A stretch of 64,000 nucleotides of DNA from Clarkia xantiana subsp. parviflora (GCA_036873135.1 JAPTYO010000003.1:31438763-31502762); one strand, 5' to 3'; positions 22,021 to 35,023 are shown, counted from the stretch's first letter. Numbers and translations are program-made. The notes: a model not told the origin generated them from the sequence alone.

Positions 22021-25000
22021 TTATGTAAATTTATATATTATAATTATGCATATATATATATATATGCAGTTAGCTATAGGAGGTTTTTATATTATAGTAT
22101 AATATTTATGTAACGTTGGTGTATTTTATATATTATATATATATTCACAAAATTATACGGATAGAAGCAATAACATAGAAACCTTTAACAATGTGTAATT
22201 TGTATTTTGCTTTTGCTTTTGATTTTTGAATAAAGAAATCATTGGAATGCATATTACATTTACATTTTCTCTAAAAATTATCATTCATGATGTAACATTG
22301 GACATAATAACACTACATCATCTAACATTTTGATAATTGTTGAAAATAATCTAAATTCTGTTAAAATATTCTAGAATAATCAATTTTAAAGCTCTTATCT
22401 AAATATATATAATACGTTAAAAAAGTACATTATTGTTGAAATCGAGTTATTCTTGAGTCCAAGTTTGAAGTAAAAGACTTCTTGGACGATAAATTTAACT
22501 AATGCCACCTTTGAGACCTCGTATAAACCCGATATTTATTGTCATATATAAAATTATTGTATATATCTGACTTATAATACATATTAATAATATAAGAAAA
22601 ATAAGAAGTCATAAAAAAAACTAAACATTTACCCAAAAAAACTAAATATTGAATAATGAGTAAAATGATTTATCGAGAATGTGATCCATCTCTTAAATTC
22701 CGGACCATAAATGATAAGTATTACTAATGCTATAACCATTAATTTGAATAGACGTGTATAAAGTAAAAAAAAAAAAAATGTTCTTGATTGACGATTGATA
22801 TGATTAATGCAACAACAAACTTACTCTCTACAAAGCTATCAAAGATGGGACGATATCTTTGTTCTCTATCCCGACCACTCCTTGAGCTCCTCGATCAGTG
22901 ACTTCCCATGCAACAACGAATCGTTCAAATTTATTGTCTGAGCTGACCGTTATAGAAAAAACCAATTATCTTCACAACATGATTAAGTTATCTTTAACCT
23001 AAATGAGAATTGAGTTTATTCATTGAAAGATGATCTCATTAAAAAAGAACATGTTAATCTTTCTAACAACCAACCGAACTGAATTATGACATATATTGGT
23101 GTCCCGACCAAGCATTCTTGTGGGTGGTCACATCTAACGTCGGATAATCCTCCCCATGACACGATTTCTTGTGGCAGCACTAACTGCATGCAAATTCTAA
23201 TGAAAATATATCAAAAGAAGCAATGAATCAATATTCCACAAACAATCAATAAATATATCGTATAACTAAACCTAATTTACATACTAATATATATATATAC
23301 TGTAAATATTTGTATTACTAAAGCATACTGAATTAATTTTAGCAACAGTGAATTCAATTTAACAATTGTCTCCGTATAATTATATATATAATAACTTGAA
23401 TTTTTATAAGAGATTGACTTTACCTATGATAATCACCACCGTCTCTTTGCACCACAATTGAAGGTCCTCGTGGATCACAGCCGAAATTATCGTACGTACT
23501 CTTCACCATCCGAAGATTCCGAACCCTTTGACTGACTTTGTGAACGAATCAATGACGAATATAAAGATGTAGAGCAAGTTCTAATTGACTAAAATACATG
23601 CATGTATATGTTGATGAGCAAAAAAGCAACGTTCTGATTCCGTATTTTATTTTTTATACATAATAATGCTGCATAAATACATGGTGCTGTTAAATTGAAT
23701 GAATCTGATGATGAGTAATAGCAAAGCGGCACTCCGAGTCTCCGACTCTGTCTGCGTACGTAGCAGATGACTTCCTCCATATAAATCCTAGTTGGACATT
23801 AGACGCACACCTATATAAAGAGGTAAATAGCAGAAAAATCCACAAACCCTAGATGGACGCGAAATAAACTTAATTGGTACTTAAAGCTTAACCTTAATTT
23901 ATATATATATATATGTTACGATATATATGTATTTCCATTATTATGTTTGATTTCCTATTTATTTATATTTTAATATAATATAAAATATATTGTTTATCCA
24001 TAATGCTAATCACGTGGACAATGTTTGCTCCAACATATATATAGGCAATATTTGTTTGTCCGTGTATTTATTACCTATTTTTTTTTTTTTACCAGTATTA
24101 CCTACTTATATTTTATATATGATAATTTGTTTGTGTATTTATCTATTTTAATCCATATATTCTTTGCAGAATCTGTCTATTATTATATGTATGTATATTA
24201 AGTTTTCTGTCTAATAGTTTAGGCAGGAATTGCCAATTTTTTTTATTCGTTAAATTTGTTTAAATTCTATAAAATTATAAAGTTGGTTTCCAAACTTCAA
24301 CGTTGTGACATATTTTTATTTATTATTATCTATATATAAATATTGCCTACGTGGCGGCCTATGGCCTTCCGGTGCCAAACTATATAGATAATGAATTTAA
24401 AAGGAAACTTTTAATTAATTTGTTTCTTTAAATTGCATAGAGACTAAAATAGGAGATAAAAATACTTCTTAATTTTCAATCAATCAATATTTTGTATCTA
24501 TAATTATAGAACCCCTAATAAATTCCAACTAAATTAAGCAACGGTGACTGGACAAACCGTCCACGTGTCAGCAAGAGGGCTTCCGGTGCCGAATTAATAT
24601 AATATAGTAGATCCTTTAACGAAGATAATTTTAGGGTTTATTTTTAATTTAAGTCCCGGGATTATAAATAAGGGAAAGTTTGGCCATTTTAGTCTCAACT
24701 CCAACCCCCACATACTATTTGGTACAAGCTATGCCTATGCCTACCAACTGTTCGACGTTATTCCTCATTGAAGTTTCCATGATGAAAACTGCTTCTCTGG
24801 GGCATTTCTATGGTTTTTAGCCGATGAGCACAAACCTGATTATACAGGTTTCGTAATTTCGCACTCAAATCCTTCTAATTAGTGGTTGAACCGGAATCTA
24901 TCAGGAAACAGTTAATAACATGTTGATTTTTTTAATTTATTTTTTAAAATTGAAGATGAATACTAAAATTTGATACAAATTGTTTTGTATCCAATAGGAA

Positions 25001-25781
25001 GTTTTGAATAGGTTTATTATTGAGTATTTTGCTCAACGCTAAATTTTACAAGGGTTAACAACCTAAAAACAATCTCAATTTTAAACTATGTTGTTAATCG
25101 TTGTTTCAGATTTATAATGTTGATATTTGATGTCCCAACATTAAGATCAATTGATTCATGCTTTTTGTTCTCATAAAAATGGCAGAACAAAAATATGTTT
25201 TTTAAGAATCAATTAAGTCTAAATCATGAACAACAAATATAATATGAAATTTCATAATAATGGATAACATGTTTTAATTGCTTAAAACGCCAATTTTAAC
25301 ACAAAATAGTGGGAAAAAATGAAAAACAACAAATTTGATAATTAGTACACTGAATATAGCGTAGAATAGAGTTAGCAGCATAGCATATAGTTAATTCTGT
25401 TTTAGTAAATATAGATGAATCGTTGTGATTAAAGCTTCTGCAACTCGTGCATATATCATATGGTTTCTACTCTAAATGGACATACAATTGCTGAAATCAA
25501 GCAAAACGCATCAAATGAGGATTTTGTAAGTACAGATGATACATTGTGATTAAAGCTTCTGCAAATTGAGCACCAATACCACCGCAGTTTAATTGCATAT
25601 ATCATATGGTTTCGACTCTAAATGGACGTAATTGCTGAAATCAAACAAAATGAAATTTTTAATGTCGACTCAATCTAATCTGTACAAAACAATATCAAAT
25701 TCCAAACAAAACAGAGCATAAACCAAAAATCCAAGAAACTGACCAGCTTTTGTTCCGACAAGACAAGAATCATGTCCAGAT

Positions 25782-27095
25782 TCACCAGGAGCTTCTCTTA
25801 TTAGATCCATGGTAGTAATTCAGATACCATTTCACGAATTTCTTCAGCCCTGTTTCAAGATCGGTGGTGGGTCGGTAGCCAAATTCTCTCTGCGCATAGC
25901 TGATATTCGCGTGGGTGAATCTAACGTCGCCGTTTTGCGGCAGCGGCAGCACCTTCTTCTTCGCCGGAACTTTTAACAACTTCTCCAGGATTCTGACCAG
26001 CTCCGTCACCGGCACCGGCGAGGTGTTGCCGAGGTTGAATATCCGAAGCTGTGCAGCGCCCTTCTTCTTTCCTCCGGTCCCTGTGCTTTTCTTCGCGGTG
26101 TCGAGAGCGCCCAGACATCCTCTGACGATGTCGTCGATGTACGTGAAGTCACGCGCGACGGAGGTGTGGTCGGCGGCCTCGTAGACCGTGATCTGCTTCC
26201 CTCTGAGGATGTTTTTGGTGAAGAAGAAGTAGGCCATGTCCGGCCGGCCCCACGGGCCGTAAACGGTGAAGAACCGGAGTCCGGTGATGGAGAGGCCGTA
26301 GATGTGGTTATAAGTGTGGGCGATTTCCTCGCCGGCTTTCTTCGTGGCGGCGTAGAGGCTGGCGGGCTGGTCGGTGCGGTCTTTCTCCGAGAAGGGGACT
26401 TTGGAGTTTAGACCGTAGACGGAGCTGGAAGAGGCCCAGACGACCGCCGGCTGCGGCGTCGCCGATTTGCAGACTTCTAGAAGGTTCACGAACCCGGCGA
26501 TGTTGCTGTGGACGTACGACGCCGGATTCTGCATCGCGTAACGGACGCCGGCCTGGGCGGCGAGGTGCATCACGTGGGTGAACGGTACCACATCGAAGAG
26601 CTTCTCCAAGAGGTCCTTGTCGTTGATGTCGCCGTCGACGACGAAGATTCCGGCCTTGGAGAGGAGGCTCTGACGGGCTTTCTTCAGCTTGGTGTCGTAG
26701 TAGTCATTGAAGTTGTCAAGGCCGATCACGCCGTCGCCGCGGCGCTTGAGCGCGAGTGCCACGTGGCTGCCGACGAACCCAGCGGCGCCGGTGACGAGGA
26801 CGATATGGCCGGAACTGGACCGCACCTTAGCCGAACTACGCACACGCTTCTCCCAAGCGGATCCGCCCCACGAATCGGAGAGAGACCGACGGGACGGTGA
26901 GAGCTGCGTCCGCGGCGGCGATCGGATGAAGAGAAAAGCGATGAGGATGAGGAAAACTAAGGACCAAAGAGTGAACTTTGATGACCGGAGGCGGTAAATC
27001 TGCACCGACGGACGGTCCGGCTTGAACTTCCCCGGCGACGACGGGAAGTTCTCGAGGTTGGGCATCGACTTCAGCTGCAACATTGCCGACGGCAT
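25782..27095 (-). CDS. GAE: UDP-glucuronate 4-epimerase, membrane-anchored, intronless
   Basis: Converts UDP-glucuronate to UDP-galacturonate, the precursor of pectin, in the Golgi. The single exon gives 437 residues. It has a short cytosolic tail with the family motif PSSPGKFKPDRP near residue 18, one membrane span at about 41-57, and a type II topology. The Rossmann fold starts with VTGAAGFVGSH (glycines 103, 106, 109). The catalytic region has SSSSVYG near 222-228 and YAATK with Tyr248 and Lys252. RFFTVYGPWGRPDM lies further on. Length and motifs match plant GAE proteins. I chose the ATG at 27095; the frame opens one codon earlier only with TTG. The coding region is much richer in G+C than its flanks, which explains several long shadow frames. 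Confidence 0.96.
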   Translation of the reverse strand: MPSAMLQLKSMPNLENFPSSPGKFKPDRPSVQIYRLRSSKFTLWSLVFLILIAFLFIRSPPRTQLSPSRRSLSDSWGGSAWEKRVRSSAKVRSSSGHIVLVTGAAGFVGSHVALALKRRGDGVIGLDNFNDYYDTKLKKARQSLLSKAGIFVVDGDINDKDLLEKLFDVVPFTHVMHLAAQAGVRYAMQNPASYVHSNIAGFVNLLEVCKSATPQPAVVWASSSSVYGLNSKVPFSEKDRTDQPASLYAATKKAGEEIAHTYNHIYGLSITGLRFFTVYGPWGRPDMAYFFFTKNILRGKQITVYEAADHTSVARDFTYIDDIVRGCLGALDTAKKSTGTGGKKKGAAQLRIFNLGNTSPVPVTELVRILEKLLKVPAKKKVLPLPQNGDVRFTHANISYAQREFGYRPTTDLETGLKKFVKWYLNYYHGSNKRSSW

Positions 27096-29018
27096 CAATT
27101 AGGGTTTTTGAAATCGGACTCAATACATGGGAATTTTCTTGAATCTTGTTCCCCTGAAATCCGCTGAGATTGCGAATCTGGAGATTTAGGGTTTTGGAGG
27201 TGCGATCATGATGAAGAAGAAGAAGAAGAAGGATTATTATTCAATCATCAATGATTCGATCGAAGATGACTCGGCGGAAATTTAGTCGGCTTTTCCTTTC
27301 TGGATATTTGTTTTTAAGGCTGATTTTTCTCCGATCAAGGACACGTGTCAGGAATCTGACATCCTGACTGATTTCTTGTTGAAGACGCACGCTCGTGATG
27401 ATATAATAACAAATAAAGAAACAGCTGTCGAGATTTAATTATCATAATAATATAAGTAAAAAAAAGTTGTCGAATTTAATTTATCTCTAAGGTATTATTA
27501 TCATTTATCACCCAAATAAAAAATTACTCAATATATGTATTGAAATTTATTATTTAGCTGGCAAATTTATAGCATTTCCAATAAACTTCTTTTAACCAAC
27601 CAACCATTTATTAGCTGGAAGAAAAAACCAACCATTAATTAAATTGCCAATTCTTAATTTATTATGCTTGCTCTATACAGTTTGGATAAACTTAAGTCGT
27701 ATTAGGTAAGTGGTGTTTTTTTTTTCAATGTGGTGTTGATCATGAATATATATAGCATTTTGGATCACATTAGATGTAACTTTCCTATAATAAAAAAAAA
27801 TGTAACTTTCCTATAATAAAAAAAAAAAAATGTAACTTTCTTCCAAAGAAGCAACTTGGATTGAACCTGATTAACCATGTAATATTTATATGACATAACG
27901 GTTGAACCAAGCAATATATTCTTAATTAATGTGAGTTATAGGAATGAAAAAACCGTTACTTAACTAAATGTTTTAATTTCGAGTTTTAAGAATAAAAGAA
28001 TATTAATGACAAGTTTTAGCTTATATGTCATGATTTGATGCGATAAATATTCTTATAAATTAGATACATATTCGCGCTACGCGCACGTTGTTGTCTTCTA
28101 ATGACATGATCAAATCGATTCTGATACAAGAATAACATTATTTTAGTTTTTTTTTTAAATTAAAATATGTAACAAATGTTATAAAATTTACAAATTTTTT
28201 AGAAATTGCATTAAATTATTCGAGCGGTCAGGAAAAACACATTAAAAGGCTTCCGGTCGCTCGAACATATTAATGTAATTTTTAAGAATTCTATAAATTT
28301 CATAAGAAATTGTTACATATTTTAGTTAAAATAAAACTAAAATAATGTTATATCTTTGTATCATTCTCGAAGTTGGTTTGATTTTGTTATTATTACATTC
28401 TCAAGACAACAATGTGCGGACGACTTATATCTAGTAATAGGTAATAGATAGATATATGAAATAGGAGTAATTGTGTAATGTAATTTTGTAATTATTTGTG
28501 GTGTATAGAGTGAACTGTATCGTATTGAGGAATGGTTGTTACAAAAAGCATTATAGATAAAAATATGTATGTTATGAGATCATTGCCGATAGCTAGTGTC
28601 AAAGTTGGGCCACATATGCAGAAGATAATGTCAATACCAGATTCAAAACATGGGCCAAAAACATCCAATTGGGCTTAAACGTTTTACTAAAAAACTGGGC
28701 CGAAACGACAACATCCATCATTATATTACGAAGATGCGCGACCAAAAAACTTCCATAATATATCTGCTGAAAATATAAATAAAAGAAAGAAGAGACGTTC
28801 ATGTTCAATTCAATCAAATAAATAGCTGCTAATAATCTCCATTGAAATTCAAACGAATAATAATGTCATGATGATGCCAAAGATCAAAATGCAAAAATTA
28901 CAACAATACACATATACATATACATAGACTCTGCCAACGCCAATGTGGACACTTCTCTAGTTGCAAAACTAAACATCGATTGCATAATATGATTTTAGAT
29001 TCAATGAAACTTCTTCCC
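27096..29018. other. Intergenic region between GAE and the lipid transfer protein gene
   Basis: It contains the GAE leader (about 27096-27280, with an AAGAAG run) and a tandem TGTAACTTTCCTATAATAAAAAAA repeated at 27773-27840. A foldback element lies at 28066-28435. The 3' UTR of the downstream minus-strand gene occupies the last few hundred bases. No further gene is seen. Confidence 0.5.
28066..28435. mobile_element. Foldback element with GC-hairpin ends
   Basis: Imperfect inverted arms of about 170 bp. They pair CGTTGTTGTCTT on the left with AAGACAACAATG on the right, and TAACATTATTTTAGTTTT with AAAACTAAAATAATGTTA. The centre pairs GAGCGGTCAGG with CTTCCGGTCGCTC. The left end carries GCGCTACGCGC next to TTAGATA, which read on the minus strand looks like a Helitron hairpin plus CTAA. 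The class is therefore open: foldback MITE or Helitron-derived. Confidence 0.6.
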
Positions 29019-30523
29019 TCAGTAGACCAACATCGAAGCCCAAAGTAAGAACAAGCTCGGAATTCCGATTATCGCTATCTTCCCTGCATCGTTTCCAGGC
29101 ACCCCTGCAATATTCAGCCAAAGTTAAAAAAAATTTAAGGGCCAAAGTTGACATTTTTAAGGTCCAAAGTTGGATAGTTATGAGGCGTGCTTCATTGTAT
29201 AAGGTTTTTAATCAGAGACAAACAATCAGAGGCAGGTGAAAGTAGGTCATCTACCAAAACCTATTTATTTTGCAGTTCCACCTACATTTCTGTCATTATT
29301 GATAAACAAATGCTAATTTCTTGTTTATACAGATTTTAAGATATGACTAAGTTGTATCATATTCACACTGCAAATTAAAGGTCTTCTACTTAACTATTTA
29401 ACTTTAGTCACAACTACAACGAGAGCGTAAAATCGCCAAAGTTAGTGAAGTATCATCAACGTTATGCAAACTTTCCATTTTGTGGTTCCCATTTTAAGCA
29501 ATTAGGCAAGAGCTATGAAGTATGAACACATTATTGCTACTGAATGCCAGCATAACCGCGGAATCATGAAATTATAAGATGATCTTGAGCTAAAGCTAAT
29601 GACTAGCGATCTTAAGATCGGTAAATAGGGTCATAAGCAGTGGAATTGTGTTCACGTTTGCATCAATAGATCAGAGAAAGTGAATCAACCAAGATAGATT
29701 CCATCATTCAAGTCTAAATATAGTAACAAAAAAAGGCAGGCATTGCAGTCGATAATCGAAGAGCTGGAAGTTAGCAAGAACAGTTCATAGTTTGCTCATT
29801 ACCTGGAGGTGTACCAGATGATGGTGGTGGAGCTGAAACTGCAGAAAATAACATACAAAGAAAGATTAGTTCACAACTTAACTAAGAACATATACTGCAA
29901 ATTGCAATTTTCTATCTTCCTGAACAAATTACCAAATTAATCACATCAAATCTAATTTCCATAATCCAGAATTAATGAACAAATTACTTCATGAAACCTA
30001 CATACACCAGAATATTCTATCTTCCTGAACAAGTTACCAAATAAAATTCATCAAATCTACTTTCCATAATCCAGAATAATACCGCAATCGCAAAATTGTG
30101 AACTCTAACTTCAATAAGAGCAATCAATCAGCTCAATTTCAACACTCAAACTAGGAATCAACGTCAATTGAGCTAGCATTAGCGAAAGGAGGTCATGGAA
30201 GGATCTAGAATACCTTGGCACAGAGTAGTATCGGCGTCGACGCCACAGGCACGAGTGAGGGCAAGGGCCTGGGTGACGTTGATCCCGAAGGACTCGAGGA
30301 GGCCGGGAGTGTTGTAGAGGTTGCAGAGGCAGGCCCGCTCCGTCGCCACCGCCTGCTTGATCGGATTGCAGCAGGAATCCGGTGGGCTAGTAGAGTTCAT
30401 GTAGTCGGCGCAGGGAACTAGCTTCGACGCGCACGACGGAGTCGATTGCGCCTCCGAGGAGCTCACCATCGCCGCCGCGAGCACCGCCGCAATGAGCAAA
30501 ATATGAGCCGTGCAGGAAGCCAT
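29019..30523 (-). CDS. LTPG: Non-specific lipid transfer protein, GPI-anchored type (three exons)
   Basis: Probable LTPG, which binds lipids at the outer plasma membrane and cell wall and is linked to cuticle lipid export. Exons are 30523-30214, 29838-29803 (36 nt only) and 29104-29019; all junctions are GT-AG and 432 nt give 143 residues. A signal peptide spans about residues 1-26. The eight-cysteine motif is complete: C31, C38, CC at 51-52, C-L-C at 65-67, C93 and C102. A short Pro/Ser linker (SAPPPSSGTPPG) leads to a hydrophobic C-terminal tail (SLFLLWASMLVY), as expected for GPI-anchor addition. I chose the ATG at 30523; upstream the frame opens only with TTG. TATA-like ATATAAATAC lies near 30597-30606. 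Confidence 0.92.
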
Positions 30524-32785
30524 TATCGTGGTGGTTGAGGAGCACAATAATAGCTGCGGTGGTGTGCTTGTAGTTGTAGAGTCTCACTGCTACATCGTAT
30601 TTATATTGTTGCGAAGATGTGACGTGTGAACCTTTTGATTTTCACTCAACTCCGTTCATTTTGGCGCCATCAACGCGATCTTCAGCGCGTTTACGTCACG
30701 CTCCTCAATTATAGAACATCTTTGCAGCCGTTGCTGAAAATTTGAAATACTAGTTTGAACATATAAATTATTATAATCATACATATGAAAAAAAAAAAAA
30801 AAAAAACTATTGTGGTTTTCTTTGTATTTTTTATCTTCATACATATGGATTTTCTAAATAAAGTTTGATTGCTCCATTATTTAAATGAAACAAAATGGGA
30901 CAATTAAATGGAAAATCAAATAAAAAAAATGTAAATTATAAAGTTGAATCAGATATGTACTGATATATTTGCTGTGTTTTATAAGGGTTTAGTTAAAATG
31001 CACTCAATGGGAATGTAGTTAAATTTCAAAATATCATATTAGAAAGAGCGAAATGATGAATAAACCAATTTTCATAATATAGAATTTTAATTATGGCAAA
31101 AAAAATTAATTAGATTTAAACTAATATACAAATATTGATGTGTATTACCGTAAATTTGACTTCATTTACAGTCAATTAAATTTTATCCCAACTTATTTTA
31201 ATGTAGAATATGTTGTCTTGAGAAATTATTTCATATGGAATAGTATAATTAATGAATGAAAGCATTGGAAAGATAATGAACTATTTATATTAGTTTAAAT
31301 AGAATAGTGAGTTCTTCTAGTAAATGATTGACTGAATAATTTTCAAGTCATTTCATCAAAATAATAATAATAATAACAATAATACTAGTACTAATTTAGA
31401 AGTCATGGTCTATAAAAGATTTTTGGTCTCTTTCTGTTTGGGAGCATATAATGTGTTTTGTCCAGATAATTAAAATCATTTTATAGTTTTATTTTTTCTA
31501 GTAATTTAAATGAAAAAAGCTATTTATGTATGTACACGAGTTTGATTTGGCTGAATAGTGTAACTAAATTGTTCTGCAAATAATCAGTAAATGTTTTCGA
31601 TGGCAATAAATTATGTGTGACTTTAAAAAATAATTAAGTGTTATAATTTGAAAATTGTATAGAAAAAAACTCCCTATTTATTTGGACAAATTCAAATTCT
31701 GTTAGTGACTATGTTAATAGAAAAATATTAATTATCAACACTTTATTATTTACACATTGATCCACTATGAGTGAAAACGAATCTAGATATGAAAAAATTA
31801 TGCTAGAATACTACGCTCTTAATAAACAATATCTTATGAACACCATCTGAAATGAAAAAAAAATGCTCGAGATACAAAATAAAAAATAAAACAAAACGCT
31901 CGAGAGACCGGAATTTCTTAATTGGTTGCTTTTGCTCCTGGTCCCTCAAGCAATTTATTTTATTTTTAATGATTTGTATTTTATTTTTTGTGATGTGTAA
32001 TATTAAGTTACAAAAATTAAAATATTAAAATTGGGTCGATTATACTTTTGTGTTATTATTGAAATCAGTGTAATTATATTATTGTAATATTTTATATTAT
32101 TGTAATATTTTAATAAAGACAACGTGCACACGTATAACGCACGTATTGCGCAACTATATAGTTTTCATAATAATTAGGAAGACCGATTCAACTTCCACAT
32201 GTAAAGTTTGGGTCCACGCGGAAAAGTAAAAGTCGCTGTTTTTATTCCCTTTCGGTCTTTCCTTTCACATCTTCTATGACACGTGTCATAAGGTTAGATA
32301 AACCAACCAGCTTACCGTTGGCTTGTGGGGCAACGAAAGCCACTCACTCCAATCCGCGCGTCTCCCCCACGCCCCAGATCGAGAGGTCCATCTTATTTTT
32401 TCAAGCGGCCCTGGCCATGGCATTAATTACGGCCCACCATTGGTAGGTTTTCAGTTTCTGGTTGGGGCCTAACCTAACAATAATGTTGACAACGAGATTA
32501 TGAATTTAGAATGTTCTTTTCTTTTTGGGCCGACAATAGATTTACACATATGTTCTGTTTTCTCTTGATAGGTGAGGGAATAAACGGGTGTCTAATTTGA
32601 AATTTGTATAATTGTATTTGGAAGTAAAATGTTTAATAATAAATAATATTTTTCTGTTTATTATGAATATTGCCCACTAAAGTATGATTCCTTAACTAAA
32701 ATGTTTCGGGATTAAATTGTTGTTGAGCCTTAAAAAAATATTCATCGTCATCACTATACTATTTACAGACTAATATAGTGCGAGT
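30524..32785. other. AT-rich intergenic region
   Basis: It holds the LTPG promoter, an A18 run near 30786, and long AT-rich DNA without any convincing frame. GCACACGTATAACGCACG near 32127 is a GC-hairpin of the sort seen at TE ends. ACACGTGTCAT near 32279 contains a G-box core (CACGTG). Confidence 0.45.
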
Positions 32786-33306
32786 TAAAGGTTGAGTGTG
32801 GACCGATTCTAGACCAGGACCGATCCAGAGCCGTTAAGGTCCGTTTTAAACGGACCTGCTCATTTCGATCTTCGGACCAGTGTGCGGCGAGTCTATGCGG
32901 TGGAGGATGTCTCTTTTTCGGGTGACTTGGCGGCGGACGGTGGGCTGCACTTGCCATGGACGACCTTGAGAGCGTAGATGGCAGAAGTCCGCTTGTGCCT
33001 CACCTTGTAGACCGTGCCGCCGTTCCGTGGCCGAGAATCTGGAGCTTCTCGTAGTCGGAGGTGGAGGAGCTTGTGGTGGCGGAGCAGGAAGGTGGAACTA
33101 CATAAAAGACGGCCATGACATTGTTGATTCAGTGTTTCTTTTATAACTAAATTCGGTTCGGTCCTGAACTCCATGGACTATAATGGTCTTAGACCAAATT
33201 GAATCTAGAACCGATAAAGATAATTTCAATGTACTTGGTCCTAAATTAACCGGTTCTTATTGGTTTGTTCCTGGACCGGTCCTTATGAAATTTTTGCTCA
33301 CCCTTA
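32786..33306. mobile_element. hAT-type MITE with captured kinase fragment
   Basis: 521 bp flanked by perfect 8-bp duplications GTGCGAGT (32778-32785 and 33307-33314). Ends are TAAAGGTTGAGTG on the left and, reversed, TAAGGGTGAGCAA on the right. Outer arms carry GGACCG-rich sequence. The 8-bp duplication and TA(A)GGG-type ends point to hAT. The middle contains part of a host MAP kinase kinase gene. Confidence 0.85.
32876..33065 (-). pseudogene. Captured MAP kinase kinase fragment (MKK7/MKK9-like)
   Basis: Read on the minus strand, one frame gives SDYEKLQILGH. After a 1-base loss in the glycine loop, the next frame gives NGGTVYKVRHKRTSAIYALK and VVHG. A further shift gives RRQVTRKRDILHRIDSPHTG. 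This is kinase subdomains I to III of a group D plant MKK: glycine-rich loop, VAIK-type lysine in YALK, and the alpha-C region. Start, catalytic loop and activation segment are absent. It is a gene piece carried by the MITE and cannot make a kinase. Confidence 0.8.
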
Positions 33307-33314
33307 GTGCGAGT

Positions 33315-34097
33315 GATGATTATTCTAGATATGAAGTAAATATGTTATAGGTATTTTTTTAAGTTGGTGACTAAGGCAAAGAAGATGTTAATATTTTCTT
33401 GTTAAGCTGAGTTAAGTCTAAGGGAGTAAGTATATAGAGATCTGTAACAACTGATAAAAGTATATATATATATACAATTTCATCTTGATTTATAGGTGAA
33501 ATACCTTACTTATAGATGTCTTTCATTCTAAAACTAATTGGATAAGAAAATGTAATATAATTATTTATATATGTAATGCTATAATAATTTGTAAACCGTC
33601 AGTTTAGACCAATCACGTTATTTTATAATCAAATCCCAACATTTATCTACATAAAACGTGAAGTGTAGTTTGTTTGTCACTTAAGCTTATCTCGTTGGAG
33701 TCTTGTCTCATGAAGATTGACCAACTATACGATCAAGCTTATAAGATATTTATAACTTATTAATATATATATATATAAAGGCTGTACATTAACTTGCATA
33801 TATTTATTTATAATAAACATAAAGTCGACGAAGGTTGTGTCTGAAGTAACGGATTTATTAGTATATGAGTAGTGATGGATGCAACTGCATGCATTTACGT
33901 AAAATAATACTTATCACGTGGTTCGCATTGGAAGAGTTGTCTGACTTCATTTACAAGGTGTTTAACTTTATTGTATATAGAGCGAGCTGAGTCAACTCTC
34001 TGTTTTTCTCTAATTTATTGGAACTGCATTTTAATCTTAAAAAAATCATATGTGTAATTGTGTAAACGTTCATGAGTCGATAGACATCAATTTATAT
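33315..34097. other. AT-rich intergenic stretch
   Basis: AT-rich with short TA runs near 33460 and 33763. Nothing coding or structured was recognised. Confidence 0.4.
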
Positions 34098-35023
34098 TGT
34101 CGGACCTACGCGTATGTATGGATCTAGTGTGTTCCTTAATCTGGTCCGGGTCGCATTTGATGGATCTTTGTGCCCTTTTTATTCGGCGTTCTCTCCTTAG
34201 GGACCTGCAAGAAGGGATAGACCGGGGTGTTCTGTTAAACTCACTCTAATGCCTAAATCAGTCTCGGTTTTAGAGAGATAAAGAGATAATAAGAGTTCTA
34301 GAGAGAGATCAACATTTTAATAGTGGAGATATAGTTAAGTATTTATTAAGGTTTGTTATCCCCGTTACCAAATAACATCTAGGCCCGGATATGTTTATTC
34401 TACTCCGGGATTTGTAATCGTGTCATTCATGGTTTAGACTATCTTGAGCCCTTGTAGCGATAAGAGGAATTTACATACTATGAGTTGAGTTGAGATTATG
34501 AGATGTAAAACACCTAAGTAAATATAGTATGTCTGTGAGGCATGGAAACACCATGTAGCTCTGATAGGAAGGTGCATGTCTTTCATATCTGAGGTCATGG
34601 TTCGACTGGTACAAACCAGTCGAACTGGGTGATCTAGTCAACTCAATTTGGATAGTCCTTGTCTTAGAAATTAGGCGGTCCCTTTATACAAATAGTTGGA
34701 TTACACCTTAATTGGGTGCATATCCATGATTTGCTTTGTATTTACTTGGCTTCATTGTAGAGTTCGTACCCAATTGAGTTTTGGGTCTTTATTTTGTGTT
34801 GGATATGTTCCTCTTAGTCTGGTTTTAGTCGGGTGGTGTTTGATGTTTGAGGTAGACGACTCTGGAGAGCGCCTCAAAATCGTTGAACCAAATATATATG
34901 ACATGTGTTTCAAAGACTTAATCGAAATTTGTACCTAATTCGGGTTTGGGGCCATGCAAGATATTTTTGAAGCTAGACCATCCTGTTGTAAGATTAGTCG
35001 GTCGATGCCAAAATTGGATGTAT
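34098..35023 (-). mobile_element. Possible old solo LTR
   Basis: Runs from TGTCGGACC to TGTATGTCCATCA on the plus strand. It shares the end TGTCCATCA / TATCCATCA and an internal TTTTAGAGAGA plus TCTAGAGAGAGATCAACAT block with the LTRs of the 8.75-kb element. No partner LTR, PBS or clear target duplication was found, so the boundaries are approximate. Confidence 0.4.

Larger units (their letters stand above)
20945..25781. other. Long AT-rich intergenic region
   Basis: No gene is supported. It begins with the copy-3 promoter, where a GGTAACATATTA-like motif repeats about every 50 bp at 21050-21200. It holds a Helitron-type end at 21692 and AT microsatellites near 21989-22020 and 22054-22066. 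On the minus strand between about 23560 and 22845 there are three exon-like open pieces (ending ...DIVPSLIAL-stop near 22845). Their phases do not join without a stop, and I recognise no family. GGCTTCCGGTGCC motifs near 24366 and 24580 suggest old MITE remnants. Confidence 0.5.

Noticed and set aside
26166..26997. Plus-strand frames across the GAE gene
   Set aside because: Antisense shadows of a GC-rich coding exon with no domain of their own.
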